From assembly GCA_963831385.1 (NCBI GenBank), contig CAWHPW010000012.1:245280-309279 (forward strand): a DNA stretch of 64,000 bases, given 5' to 3'. The notes beneath the pieces are model-generated. The model had not been told where the DNA came from. It ran no database searches and saw only the letters and a program-made list of their open reading frames with translations. Shown piece after piece: positions 25,985 through 34,758 of the stretch (its first letter is position 1; every line of letters begins with the position of its first letter). Origin of the DNA: JACVRX01 sp963831385 (GTDB taxonomy: Bacteria; Actinomycetota; Actinomycetes; Jiangellales; Jiangellaceae). A program made the translations under genes and the position numbers.

Positions 25985-27187
25985 GTGTCGTTACCACCCC
26001 TGGTCGAACCCGCCGCGGAGCTCAGCGCCGACGAGGTCCGCCGGTACTCCCGGCACCTGATCATCCCCGACATCGGGATGGCCGGGCAGAAGCGGCTGAA
26101 GAACGCCCGAGTGCTGGTGATCGGCGCAGGCGGGCTCGGCTCTCCGGCGTTGATGTACCTGGCGGCGGCTGGCGTCGGCACGCTCGGTGTCGTCGACTTC
26201 GACGTCGTCGACGAGTCCAATCTGCAGCGCCAAGTCATCCACGGGCAGTCCGACATCGGAACCCCGAAGGCGCTGTCGGCCAAGGCCAGCGTGGCGGAGA
26301 TCAACCCGTACGTCGCCGTCGTCGTGCACGAGGAGCGCCTCGACAACGACAACGTCATGCCGATCTTCGCCGACTACGACCTGATCGTCGACGGCACCGA
26401 CAACTTCGCTACCCGATACCTGGTCAACGACGCCTGCGTGTTGATGGGCAAGCCGTACGTCTGGGGATCGATCTACCGATTCGACGGCCAGGCCTCGGTG
26501 TTCTGGGCAGCGGCGCCCGGTGGTACGAGCCCGTGCTATCGGTGCCTCTACCCAGAGCCGCCGCCTCCCGGCATGGTGCCGTCATGTGCGGAGGGTGGAG
26601 TCCTCGGCGTGTTGTGCGCTTCGGTCGGCTCCGTGCAGGTCACCGAAGCCATCAAGCTGCTCACCGGCATCGGGGAGCCGCTGCTCGGTCGGCTGATGGT
26701 CTATGACGCGTTGGAGATGTCCTACCGGACGGTAACGGTCCGGAAGGATCCCGAGTGCGCGATCTGCGGCGTCAATCCGACCGTCACGGAGCTGGTCGAC
26801 TACGAGGCGTTCTGCGGGGCAATCAGCGTCGAAGCGGCCGAGGCTGCGGTCGACTCCACGATCTCGGTGCACACGCTGGCCGACTGGCTGTCGGCGCGGG
26901 AGCGCGGGGAGCGTGACTTCGTGCTCATCGACGTCCGCGAGCCGGTCGAGTACGCGATCAACCGGATCCCTGGTTCCGTCCTGATCCCGAGGGGGGAGTT
27001 CCTCACCGGCGACGCGTTGCCGAAGCTGCCCGCCGACAAGCAGGTGGTGCTGCACTGCAAGACCGGCCCCCGTTCCGCCGACGCGCTCGCCATCGTCAAG
27101 GGGGCGGGGTACGCCGATGCGGTGCACGTCGGCGGCGGGGTCGCCGCCTGGGTGCGGCAGATCGACCCCAGCCAACCGGCGTACTGA
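25985..27187 (+). CDS. moeZ: adenylyltransferase/sulfurtransferase MoeZ
   Basis: About 400 residues. The E1-like ThiF/MoeB domain has VLVIGAGGLGSPALMYLA for ATP, DFDVVDESNLQRQVIHG, and two zinc CxxC pairs (CYRCLYPE, CAICGVNP). A C-terminal rhodanese domain carries the persulfide cysteine in VVLHCKTGPRSADALA. MoeZ adenylates and thiocarboxylates ThiS/MoaD/CysO-type sulfur carriers for molybdopterin, thiamine or cysteine synthesis. GTG at 25985 gives the family N-terminus SLPPLVEPAAEL and has GGAGAAG just upstream; an ATG at 25973 lies in frame. MoaE occurs in the same window at 52.6 kb. Confidence 0.92.
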   Translation: MSLPPLVEPAAELSADEVRRYSRHLIIPDIGMAGQKRLKNARVLVIGAGGLGSPALMYLAAAGVGTLGVVDFDVVDESNLQRQVIHGQSDIGTPKALSAKASVAEINPYVAVVVHEERLDNDNVMPIFADYDLIVDGTDNFATRYLVNDACVLMGKPYVWGSIYRFDGQASVFWAAAPGGTSPCYRCLYPEPPPPGMVPSCAEGGVLGVLCASVGSVQVTEAIKLLTGIGEPLLGRLMVYDALEMSYRTVTVRKDPECAICGVNPTVTELVDYEAFCGAISVEAAEAAVDSTISVHTLADWLSARERGERDFVLIDVREPVEYAINRIPGSVLIPRGEFLTGDALPKLPADKQVVLHCKTGPRSADALAIVKGAGYADAVHVGGGVAAWVRQIDPSQPAY

Positions 27188-27601
27188 GGTCCGTTGCCGC
27201 AACGGACGCGGCGGTCCCTTCGCCGTCGATCACTCGGCCTGGCGCGGGTTCGATCTACCCGGGTGTCAGCTGGGACAGCGAGGGCGCGACTCGGCCGCGT
27301 TCATTAGTCCATCGCTACGTCGATCGGTATTGCAGCGCGTCAAATCAGAGTCCGGGTCAGTGTGCCCTGGCACTGGGGGTCCGCATGGGAGCTTGGGCAA
27401 TTGGCATGCTCAACTGTCGCGATTGGCACGCTGAAATGCTGCTCCCGTGCCCGAAATCGGTCGTTTGTGGAACCGCTGAGCGTGCCAATGCTGTGGAGGC
27501 AACGATCGTCGAGCGGCCATACATAGTCGCGATCGATCAGGTCACGGGCCTGGCACAGCCGAACCAGATCCGCCTGGCTTACGGGAACAGAAATCCCACG
27601 G
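27188..27601. other. convergent intergenic region with a short repeated motif
   Basis: This 414-bp gap lies between MoeZ and the nucleoside hydrolase, both reading towards it. No credible gene is seen. It holds three copies of a 14-bp motif at 27400-27413, 27422-27435 and, inverted, near 27477-27490. The base composition is less GC-biased than the flanking genes. Confidence 0.5.
27400..27490. repeat. three copies of a TTGGCA(T/C)GCT motif
   Basis: ATTGGCATGCTCAA (27400-27413) and ATTGGCACGCTGAA (27422-27435) are direct repeats spaced exactly 22 bp. A third copy, CTGAGCGTGCCAAT, is inverted and ends at 27489. The 22-bp phasing resembles protein-binding sites, but the position between two convergent genes argues for a dispersed repeat relic. 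Confidence 0.5.
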
Positions 27602-28573
27602 TCAGCGGTCGGCTGCCACGCCGTCCGCTTCCCGAGCGAAAGTCTCCATGAGGAGGTCGAGGAGAGCCGCGCCGTCGGCCTGGAGAGCGACGTGCGCGTT
27701 GGGCACCTCGGTCGTGTCCGGCCGCAGATCCATGACTGTGCGGCCCGCAGTCAGCGGGCTCGCCGTGTCGACGACGACGTGCAGATGTCGAGTACTGATC
27801 ACCTCTGGCCGGACGAGGTAGGCGGGGCACACCACGTCGTGGACCGGGGTGGCCGTCGCTGTTGTCGTTCTGGCCTCCGCGTCCAGGCGGCGCCCGATGA
27901 ACCGCGCGGCCGCGACACCGGCCGGAGTTCCGAGATCTTCGAGGTCCGCACAATTGGTGCGGGTGAACAACGCCTGGTGGGTGGCATCGAGCGGCACGAG
28001 AGTGAGGTGGTCGAAACCCGCAGAAAGCACGACGTTGGCTGCTTCGGGGTCGACCCAGATGTTGAACTCCGCCGACGCGGTCACGTTTCCGATCGCATGG
28101 CTCCCGCCCATGACGACCAATTCGTCGACGGCGTCGACGAGCGAGGGGGCGATCGTCACCGCCGTGGCGACGTTGCTCAATGGGCCGACGGCCACGAGGG
28201 TCAGTTGTTCCGTGGTGGATCGAAGGGTCTCGATCAGATACTCGACGGCCCCGACGTCGTGCTGCGCCAGGTTTGTTGGCGGGATGGGCAACGAGCTGCC
28301 GTGCCCGTCGTGCGGCGAATCACGGAAGGCGTGGATCTCGTCCAACCTGCCACGCCGAGCGATCGGTTGGGATAGGCCCTGGTAGACCGGAATATCCCGC
28401 CTGTTGATCCAGTCGAGCACGCGCAAGGTGTTGTCAGTGGTCCTCTCGACCGGCAGGTTTCCGTTCACGGTCGTCAGGCCGATCAGCTCGATATCGGGAT
28501 GCAGCGCGGCAAACATGATGGCGACGGCGTCGTCGGTGCCGGTATCGACATCCAGGATCACGGTGCGGGCCAT
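27602..28573 (-). CDS. nucleoside hydrolase (IunH/Rih family)
   Basis: A protein of 323 residues. The N-terminal calcium-binding signature DVDTGTDDAVA is intact, followed by LIGLTTVNGNLPVERTTDN and VMGGSHAIGNVTASAEFNIWVDPEA. The catalytic scheme of the family is hydrolysis of the N-glycosidic bond of ribonucleosides for salvage. The histidine found near the C-terminus of purine- and pyrimidine-preferring members is present in the PVHDVV segment. Specificity cannot be told. It ends 414 bp from MoeZ and is followed upstream by the flippase-like gene, one base apart. Confidence 0.9.
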   Translation of the reverse strand: MARTVILDVDTGTDDAVAIMFAALHPDIELIGLTTVNGNLPVERTTDNTLRVLDWINRRDIPVYQGLSQPIARRGRLDEIHAFRDSPHDGHGSSLPIPPTNLAQHDVGAVEYLIETLRSTTEQLTLVAVGPLSNVATAVTIAPSLVDAVDELVVMGGSHAIGNVTASAEFNIWVDPEAANVVLSAGFDHLTLVPLDATHQALFTRTNCADLEDLGTPAGVAAARFIGRRLDAEARTTTATATPVHDVVCPAYLVRPEVISTRHLHVVVDTASPLTAGRTVMDLRPDTTEVPNAHVALQADGAALLDLLMETFAREADGVAADR

Positions 28574-28574
28574 C

Positions 28575-31004
28575 TCAGAGCAGGCCGCGCTTCTGCATCT
28601 GGGTCCAGAGGATCCAACCAGGCACGATCGGCAGCCAGAACGACACGATTCGGAACAGCAGCACAGCCGACACGGCGAGCCCGGCGCTCAAACCGAGCGC
28701 GCTCAGGCCGGCCGTGAGGGCGGCCTCGACCGCGCCCAGGCCGCCTGGCGTCGGCACGGCCGTCCCGACTGTGTTGCCGACGAGCTGCACGACGGCCAGC
28801 GCCGCGGGGTTCACGTCCGCACCAAGCGCCTTGATGCACGCGAAGAAGCAGAAGACCAAAGCGACGACCTGCAGGAGCGTTCCGCCGACGGCCTCGGCGA
28901 GCTTGCGCGGGTTGCCGAGCACGTCCAGCAGCCGCGGGAGCCCGCGGGCGGCGAAATCGTTCCACATCTCCCGGGCCCGGCTGCGAACCGGCGGTGTGAG
29001 CAGCAGCAGGCCGGCCAGCAGGAGCACCCCGGCGATGATCGCGATCGTCGTCGGCGACGGTTCCAGGCTCGCGGTGGCCGAGGATCCGGTGATCAAGCCC
29101 AAGACGATGATCAATGGAATGGTGATGGCGACGTTGCCGACCTGGTTGGCGGCCACGCTCGCCGCCGCGAGCGGGCCACCGACGCCGGCCCGGGTGAGCA
29201 GGCGGATGTTGATCGCCGCTGTCCCCACCGTCGCCGGGGCGATCAGTCGAACGAAACCAAGGCTCACCTGCGCGCAGAAAGTCCGCCAGAACGGAACGCG
29301 TTCGGGAACGAAGCCGAGCAGGGCGTACGAGGCGCCGATGAAGCTCACCACCATCGAAACGACGGCCGCTGCCACCCAGCCCCATTGGACCCCAGCGAAC
29401 AACGACCCGAGCGGGACGTCGGTCAATTGCGTGCCGACGAGATAGAGGGCGACGACCACGCCCAACCCGGTCAGCAACGACAATGGGCGCAGCCGCTCCA
29501 CCCGGATGGCCGCCGGCTCGGTGACATCGGCGCGCGCCACCACTCCGTCACGCAGTTCGCGGAGCAGCGGTCGTCTGGCTTTCAAGCCATGCCTGGTCGG
29601 GCGCGCCAGCGCGATCGGCTGCATGAGCGGCACCGCCGAAGCCACGCGCTCGGCGCCGAGCACGTTGAAGGCCGTTCCGACAGCCCTGTCGGCACCGACG
29701 ACCAGGCCGACCGCGACCAACGCCTGCGCCAGGTCCACGCGCAGTGCGAGCTCAGGCGCCGCGATCTCGCCGCCAGATGGGTTCAACAGCCAGAGGTGGC
29801 CGTCGTCGCCGACCAGGATGGTACGGCCGGAAAGCCGCCGGTGCGCGACCTGGTTCAGATGCAGCCGCTTCAGCTGCCCCCACAGGTCGTGGAGCAGGCC
29901 GTCGCTGACCTCGTCGGCCGTGAGGTTGGCGAGCGGGCGCCCCGGAACGTGGTCGAACACGAGGACGACCGCGTCGTCGCCGATGCTGAGAGCCTGCCGT
30001 AGCCGGGGGGTTCGGGCGCCGGAGCGGCTGACCGCCATCGAGAGCAGGGCGGCTTGGTCGAGAGCCGTCCGCATGTTCAACGATTCACGTGGCAAGACCT
30101 CCTCGCGGGTGCGGACTCGGGCGATCAGCCGCGCGAGCATGCCCGCCCCCTCGTTCTCGCGGTCGAGGACCAGGACGCCCAGCGGGCCGTTCGCGGTTGT
30201 GACGACATAACGGCGGTACTGGTCGACCTGGTCGGCGCTGACCCGCTGGACGTCGTATCCCTCGGCCACGAGAAGCGCCGCGACCGCGCGTCCGTCCGGA
30301 GCAGTCGACGGTCGGCCGCTGACCAGGCGGACACCGAGGCCGACGACGCGACCGATGCCCAGAGCCAGGATGGTGCCGGGGACGGTCGCGGTGCCGGCGA
30401 GCAGTCCCACGGCCAGGGTCGCGCTGATCGCGAACAGTGCGGCCTGCCGCACCCGACGAAGGTCCAGCCACGCCGTCACGGTGATGATCGCCACCAGCAG
30501 GGCGGGATATGCGGGAACCAGCTCGGACGCCTCGGTAGGGCCGATCGGGGCAGTAGTGCTGTTGGCGACGCCAGGGTCCGGGTCGAATGCTTCCGCAATC
30601 TCCGCCGGGGCGCTGCCAGCCAGCCATCCAGACGCCAGGGCCGCGATCACCGCCGCGAGGACACCGGCGACGAGCACCTCGCCGGTCATTCGAAGCCGGC
30701 CTCGGATCATGAGCAGCACGACGACGAGCGGGGGCAGGACGAGTCCGACGAGCTGCGCAGCGATCGACAGGATCTCGATCGGTCCGGGCGGCAGCCCCTC
30801 GCCGAGCGCGCTGAGGTCCGACGTCAGCCCGTCGAGCGTTCGCTCCGCGATGATGGCCAACCCGACCAGTGCGATGACGCCGATCGCCGTCAGCACCAGC
30901 CGGAAGATGTCCTGCGGCCGGCGGGTACGCCGCGGCAGCGGCGGCTCCTCGACCGGGATATCCCGGACCGGAATCCGCGTGTCTTCCACTCCGGTATCCG
31001 CCAT
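28575..31004 (-). CDS. multi-domain membrane protein: kinase-like domain plus LPG-synthase-type flippase domain
   Basis: A protein of 809 residues. Part one (about 30-240) has five or six membrane helices. Part two (about 250-480) is a cytosolic kinase-like fold with LGVLVLDRENEG, VLVFDHVPGRPLANLTADEV and AHRRLSGRTILVGDDGHLWLL. Part three (about 520-800) is the eight-helix lysylphosphatidylglycerol-synthase/UPF0104 flippase domain, with FVRLIAPATVGTAAINIRLL and TAVPTPGGLGAVEAALTAGL. The catalytic loop lacks the HRD aspartate (HRRLSGRT) and the DFG position reads NPSGG, so the kinase part looks inactive. A role in lipid or polyprenol translocation is inferred. ATG 31004 is chosen; the open frame continues to 31427 as shadow. 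Confidence 0.8.
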   Translation of the reverse strand: MADTGVEDTRIPVRDIPVEEPPLPRRTRRPQDIFRLVLTAIGVIALVGLAIIAERTLDGLTSDLSALGEGLPPGPIEILSIAAQLVGLVLPPLVVVLLMIRGRLRMTGEVLVAGVLAAVIAALASGWLAGSAPAEIAEAFDPDPGVANSTTAPIGPTEASELVPAYPALLVAIITVTAWLDLRRVRQAALFAISATLAVGLLAGTATVPGTILALGIGRVVGLGVRLVSGRPSTAPDGRAVAALLVAEGYDVQRVSADQVDQYRRYVVTTANGPLGVLVLDRENEGAGMLARLIARVRTREEVLPRESLNMRTALDQAALLSMAVSRSGARTPRLRQALSIGDDAVVLVFDHVPGRPLANLTADEVSDGLLHDLWGQLKRLHLNQVAHRRLSGRTILVGDDGHLWLLNPSGGEIAAPELALRVDLAQALVAVGLVVGADRAVGTAFNVLGAERVASAVPLMQPIALARPTRHGLKARRPLLRELRDGVVARADVTEPAAIRVERLRPLSLLTGLGVVVALYLVGTQLTDVPLGSLFAGVQWGWVAAAVVSMVVSFIGASYALLGFVPERVPFWRTFCAQVSLGFVRLIAPATVGTAAINIRLLTRAGVGGPLAAASVAANQVGNVAITIPLIIVLGLITGSSATASLEPSPTTIAIIAGVLLLAGLLLLTPPVRSRAREMWNDFAARGLPRLLDVLGNPRKLAEAVGGTLLQVVALVFCFFACIKALGADVNPAALAVVQLVGNTVGTAVPTPGGLGAVEAALTAGLSALGLSAGLAVSAVLLFRIVSFWLPIVPGWILWTQMQKRGLL

Positions 31005-31097
31005 CGGTTCCGATGCTTCCACGGCTGGCCAGGCTCGCACTCGTTGGTGGCCCGTCGGATTCGGCGTGGCGGACCGTCCTAAGGGCACCATAGGCCG

Positions 31098-31406
31098 GTG
31101 GACGACGAGTACGTCGAGGCAGTCCTGAGCGTGGTGGAGCGAATCCCGGCTGGCCGGGCCATGGCGTACGGGGCCGTCGCGGACGTGGTGGCCGAGCGCC
31201 TCGGCCGCGGCGGACCGCGGACTGTCGGTGCCGTCATGTCTGCCTATGGCGGCGTCGTGCCGTGGTGGCGGGTCGTCACGGCGGCCGGGCACCTTCCTCG
31301 TGGGCACGAGGTCGCCGCCCTCCGGGAGCTGGTCGCCGAGGGCTGTCCGTTGGCTGCCGACGGCTCGCGCGTCGACCTCGCCCGCGCCGCCTGGCACCCC
31401 CGCTGA
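31098..31406 (+). CDS. alkyltransferase-like (ATL) protein
   Basis: A protein of 102 residues matching the DNA-binding domain of O6-alkylguanine methyltransferase: IPAGRAMAYGAVADVVAERLG and AVMSAYGGVVPWWRVV. The catalytic PCHR motif is replaced by PWWR (Trp56 in place of Cys), the hallmark of ATLs. Such proteins flip out and bind O6-alkylguanine and hand it to nucleotide excision repair rather than repairing it themselves. The GTG start lies 93 bp from the divergent membrane-protein gene. Its place just before adnA fits a repair role. Confidence 0.9.
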   Translation: MDDEYVEAVLSVVERIPAGRAMAYGAVADVVAERLGRGGPRTVGAVMSAYGGVVPWWRVVTAAGHLPRGHEVAALRELVAEGCPLAADGSRVDLARAAWHPR

Positions 31407-31436
31407 CCCTTCCGCCAAGCACGCCATACCTGCTCC

Positions 31437-31516
31437 GGAATGACCACGTTCACCATGCCTGCCTATAGACCACGAGGCCTAGAGGCCTGGTGATCTACGT
31501 ACTCGCCTGGTGGTGG
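31437..31516 (+). repeat. 80-bp dispersed intergenic repeat, copy 2
   Basis: It begins GGAATGACCACGTTCACCA and ends ACTCGCCTGGTGGTGG, with GAGGCCTGGTGATCTACG inside. It starts 31 nt after the ATL stop codon, on the same strand, and is about 100 bp before the adnA start. The internal hairpin is weaker than in copies 1 and 3. Confidence 0.85.
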
Positions 31517-31614
31517 GACGACTCGGGCTGGGCCACGCCGCGCAGGTTCCAGGCGGTGTCGGTCCGCCGTGGTGGGATGACCGACGTCAGCCAGCGAACC
31601 AAGGGGGAGAATCG

Positions 31615-34600
31615 GTGCCGCATCCGGAGGTTCGACTCGTGCGCGCGGAACGCGCTGCCGTCGACGCGCCGGTTCTCGACACTGCTCAGCGCCGCGTCGT
31701 CGACCATCGCGGCGGTCCCCTGCTCGTACTCGCCGGACCTGGGACCGGCAAGACGACGACACTGGTCGAGTCCGTCGTCGACCGGGTCCACCGGGACCAG
31801 ATCGATCCCGAGCAGGTGCTCGTCCTCACCTTCAGCCGCCGGGCAGCCGCCGAACTGCGGCAACGGATCGCGGCGCGTCTGGACAGGACAGTGCGGGAGC
31901 CGTTGGCGCGTACTTTCCACTCGTACGCGTTCGGGCTGCTCCGCCGCGAAGCAGTGCTGCACGGCGAGCCGGCGCCACGATTGATCACTGCGGCCGAGCA
32001 GGATCTGTTGATCCGTGAGTTGCTCCGCGGCGATGTCGAGGAGTTCGGTGCAGGGTCGTGGCCGGAGCGTCTGCGCCCGGCGTTGACGACTCGCGGGTTT
32101 GCCCAGGAGCTTCGTGACCTGCTGATGCGAACAGTGGAGCGAGGAGTACGTCCTGCGGAGCTTGCGACGCTTGCCCGGCGCCTCCGCCGTGACGACTGGC
32201 TCGCCGTTGCCCGATTTGCCCGTCAGTACGCCGGGGTCACCGCGCTGCGCCGGCCGCCGGCGTACGACCCCGCAGAACTTGTCCGAGCCGCGGTCGACCT
32301 CTTGCACGCCGAGCCGGCGTTGCTCGACCGCGAGCGGGCCATTCGTCGGTTCCTCGTCGTCGACGAGTACCAGGATTCCGATCCGGCGCAAGAGGAGCTG
32401 CTGTCATTGCTGGCCGGCGGCGGCCGCGATCTGGTGGTCGTCGGCGACCCGGACCAGTCGATCTACGCATTCCGCGGCGCCGACGTCGATGTCATCCGGC
32501 GCTTCCCGGACCGGTTCCGGGCCGCCGACGGCTCGCCGGCAGAGGTGGTTCAGCTCGACGTTTCCCGTCGTAGCGGTCCGACGCTGCTGGCGGCCACCCG
32601 GCGGATTGCGGTCCGGTTGGGCGGACCGCCGGCGCACCGGCGAGTCACGGCCGCCGACACCAGGGCACCCGGCCAGCTGTCCGTGCACGTCGTGGCGAGC
32701 GCCAGCCAGGAGGCGGCGTTCATCGCCGGGCAGCTGCGCCAGCACCATCTGCTCCATGGCATCGCGTGGGAGTCGATGGCGGTCCTGGTGCGGTCCGCCG
32801 CGGCATTGCCGGTGCTGCGCCGCGGCCTGACCGGAGCGGGAGTCCCGGTAGCGGTCCGGCTCGAGGAGGTGCCGCTGGTCGATCAGCCGCCGGTCAAGGC
32901 CTTGCTGGACGTGCTGGCGCTTGCGGTTGGACGATGCCGGCTCGATGCCGAGCTGGCGACGACATTGCTGACCGGGCCGTTGGGCGGGGCCGACTCGCTG
33001 GAATTGCGCCGCTTGCGCCATGAGCTGCGGGCCCGGGAGCTCGCCGCCGGCGACGTCCGGGCGTCCACCGAACTACTCGTCGAAGCGCTGGACCAGCCGG
33101 GCCTGCTCGCCGGGCTGCACCCGCGGCTGGCGGGTGCAGCGAGCAGGCTCGGCGAACTGCTCGAGACCGCTCGCCTCGCGGCAGCCGACCCCGGCGCGAC
33201 CGCCGAGGACGTCTTGTGGGCGGCATGGAACCACACTGGCCTCGCCCATCGCTGGGCTCGGGCCGCGCTGGGCGAGAGTCCTGCAGCGGCGGCGGCCGAC
33301 CGCGACCTGGACGCGGTGGTTGCGCTGTTCGATGCTGCGGCACGCTTCGTCGACCGGCTGCCCGGGGAGAGCCCGGCTGGGTTTCTCGAGCACCTGCGTG
33401 GCCAGCAGATACCGGCCGAGACGCTGACGTCGACAACTCCGCCCGACGCCGCAGTTCAGCTGATGACGGCACACGCCGCGAAAGGGCTGGAATGGGACGT
33501 CGTGGCTGTCGCGGGGGTGCAGGAGGGTAGCTGGCCTGATCTGCGAGTACAGGGCGGCTTGCTGGGCACGGAGACTCTGGTCGAGGTCCTGGCCGGGCGG
33601 GATGACTCGGCGGTCGTTCGGCAGAGCGCGCGGTTGGCCGAGGAACGCCGGCTGTTCTACGTGGCTGCGTCACGAGCCCGTCACATATTGCTGGTCACTG
33701 CCGTTGCCGCCGAGGACACGCAGCCATCAAGGTTCCTTGACGACCTCGATCCGAGCGCTTCGACAGCGGCCGAAGACCGGCCGATCGAGCGGGTACCCCG
33801 CGGGCTGGACCTGCCATCAGTCGTCGCGGAGCTGCGGTGGGTGGTCTGCGACCCGATGCAACCTGGGTCGAGACGTCGGGGTGCCGCCCGGCAGCTGGCC
33901 AGGCTTGCCGCAGCCGGCGTGCCGTCGGCCGATCCGGCGCAGTGGTACGGCCTCCAGCCGTTGTCCGACGATGCTCCGCTGCGAGCGCCGGACGAGCCGG
34001 TGCGCGTGTCGCCCTCCACCTTGGTCGAGTTCGAGCGCTGTGAGCTGCGCTGGCTGCTCAAGTCATGCGGCGCAGTCGAGACGGATACGACCCGCACCGG
34101 CATCGGCTCTTTCGTCCATGACCTCGCCGAGCAGGCGGCTCGGTTCGAGTGGACCGAGGACCGCCTGCTGGCCGAGTTCGACCAGCGCTGGCCCATCCTC
34201 GGCCTCGGAACCGGCTGGATCGGCCGCCGGGACTACCAGCGGACCCGGCTCATGGTCCAGCGCCTCGGCCGATGGCTTGCCGAGCATCCGCGGTCTCTGA
34301 TCGCCGTGGAGGCTCCGTTCGACGTGGAGGTCGGCCGGGCCCAGCTGGTCGGACGCGTCGACCGGCTCGAACGCGACGAACACGGCCGGCTCGTCGTCGT
34401 CGATCTCAAGACCGGGAAGTCCGCGGTCAAGGACGACGAGCTCGCGGTTCACCCGCAGCTCGGGGCTTATCAGCTCGCCGTCGAACACGGTGCGTTCGAC
34501 GGGCTCACCGGCGGCGACCGCCGTTCGGGTGGGGCGAGTCTGCTCCAACTCGGCGCGCACAAGAACGCCGCTCGGGAACAGGCGCAGCCGCCGGTGGCTA

Positions 34601-34758
34601 ATTCCGACGACCCGAGCTGGGCCGCTGATCTGCTGGCCAAAGCGGTCGACGGCATGGCGGGAGGGCTCTTCCGGGCCGAGCGGACGACCTGGTGCGGCTT
34701 CTGTCCGGCCCGGCCGTCCTGCCCAGCCCACCCCGAAGGCGCGCAGGTGATCTCGTGA
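31615..34758 (+). CDS. adnA: AdnA-like helicase-nuclease subunit
   Basis: About 1047 residues. The N-terminal UvrD-type motor has Walker A AGPGTGKTTT, LTFSRRAAAELRQRI, FLVVDEYQDSDPAQ and VGDPDQSIYAFRGAD, then TAHAAKGLEWD and EERRLFYVAASRAR. The C-terminal RecB-type nuclease shows GRVDRL, VVVDLKTGK and LGAYQLA, and an Fe-S cluster is implied by FERCELRW plus CGFCPARPSC. AdnAB resects double-strand breaks in actinobacteria and replaces RecBCD/AddAB. GTG 31615 has AGGGGGAG upstream; the frame is open from 31510. The stop overlaps the adnB start (GTGA), so the subunits are translationally coupled. Naming A versus B follows mycobacterial order. Confidence 0.9.
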   Translation: MPHPEVRLVRAERAAVDAPVLDTAQRRVVDHRGGPLLVLAGPGTGKTTTLVESVVDRVHRDQIDPEQVLVLTFSRRAAAELRQRIAARLDRTVREPLARTFHSYAFGLLRREAVLHGEPAPRLITAAEQDLLIRELLRGDVEEFGAGSWPERLRPALTTRGFAQELRDLLMRTVERGVRPAELATLARRLRRDDWLAVARFARQYAGVTALRRPPAYDPAELVRAAVDLLHAEPALLDRERAIRRFLVVDEYQDSDPAQEELLSLLAGGGRDLVVVGDPDQSIYAFRGADVDVIRRFPDRFRAADGSPAEVVQLDVSRRSGPTLLAATRRIAVRLGGPPAHRRVTAADTRAPGQLSVHVVASASQEAAFIAGQLRQHHLLHGIAWESMAVLVRSAAALPVLRRGLTGAGVPVAVRLEEVPLVDQPPVKALLDVLALAVGRCRLDAELATTLLTGPLGGADSLELRRLRHELRARELAAGDVRASTELLVEALDQPGLLAGLHPRLAGAASRLGELLETARLAAADPGATAEDVLWAAWNHTGLAHRWARAALGESPAAAAADRDLDAVVALFDAAARFVDRLPGESPAGFLEHLRGQQIPAETLTSTTPPDAAVQLMTAHAAKGLEWDVVAVAGVQEGSWPDLRVQGGLLGTETLVEVLAGRDDSAVVRQSARLAEERRLFYVAASRARHILLVTAVAAEDTQPSRFLDDLDPSASTAAEDRPIERVPRGLDLPSVVAELRWVVCDPMQPGSRRRGAARQLARLAAAGVPSADPAQWYGLQPLSDDAPLRAPDEPVRVSPSTLVEFERCELRWLLKSCGAVETDTTRTGIGSFVHDLAEQAARFEWTEDRLLAEFDQRWPILGLGTGWIGRRDYQRTRLMVQRLGRWLAEHPRSLIAVEAPFDVEVGRAQLVGRVDRLERDEHGRLVVVDLKTGKSAVKDDELAVHPQLGAYQLAVEHGAFDGLTGGDRRSGGASLLQLGAHKNAAREQAQPPVANSDDPSWAADLLAKAVDGMAGGLFRAERTTWCGFCPARPSCPAHPEGAQVIS

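Noticed and set aside
28404..30002. A 532-residue plus-strand frame and other long GC-rich frames opposite the flippase gene
   Set aside because: Composition is His/Arg/Gln-rich with no domain and it is fully antisense to a clear membrane protein.
28575..31427. A 950-residue version of the flippase protein
   Set aside because: The first 141 codons are antisense to the ATL gene; ATG 31004 is a natural start.
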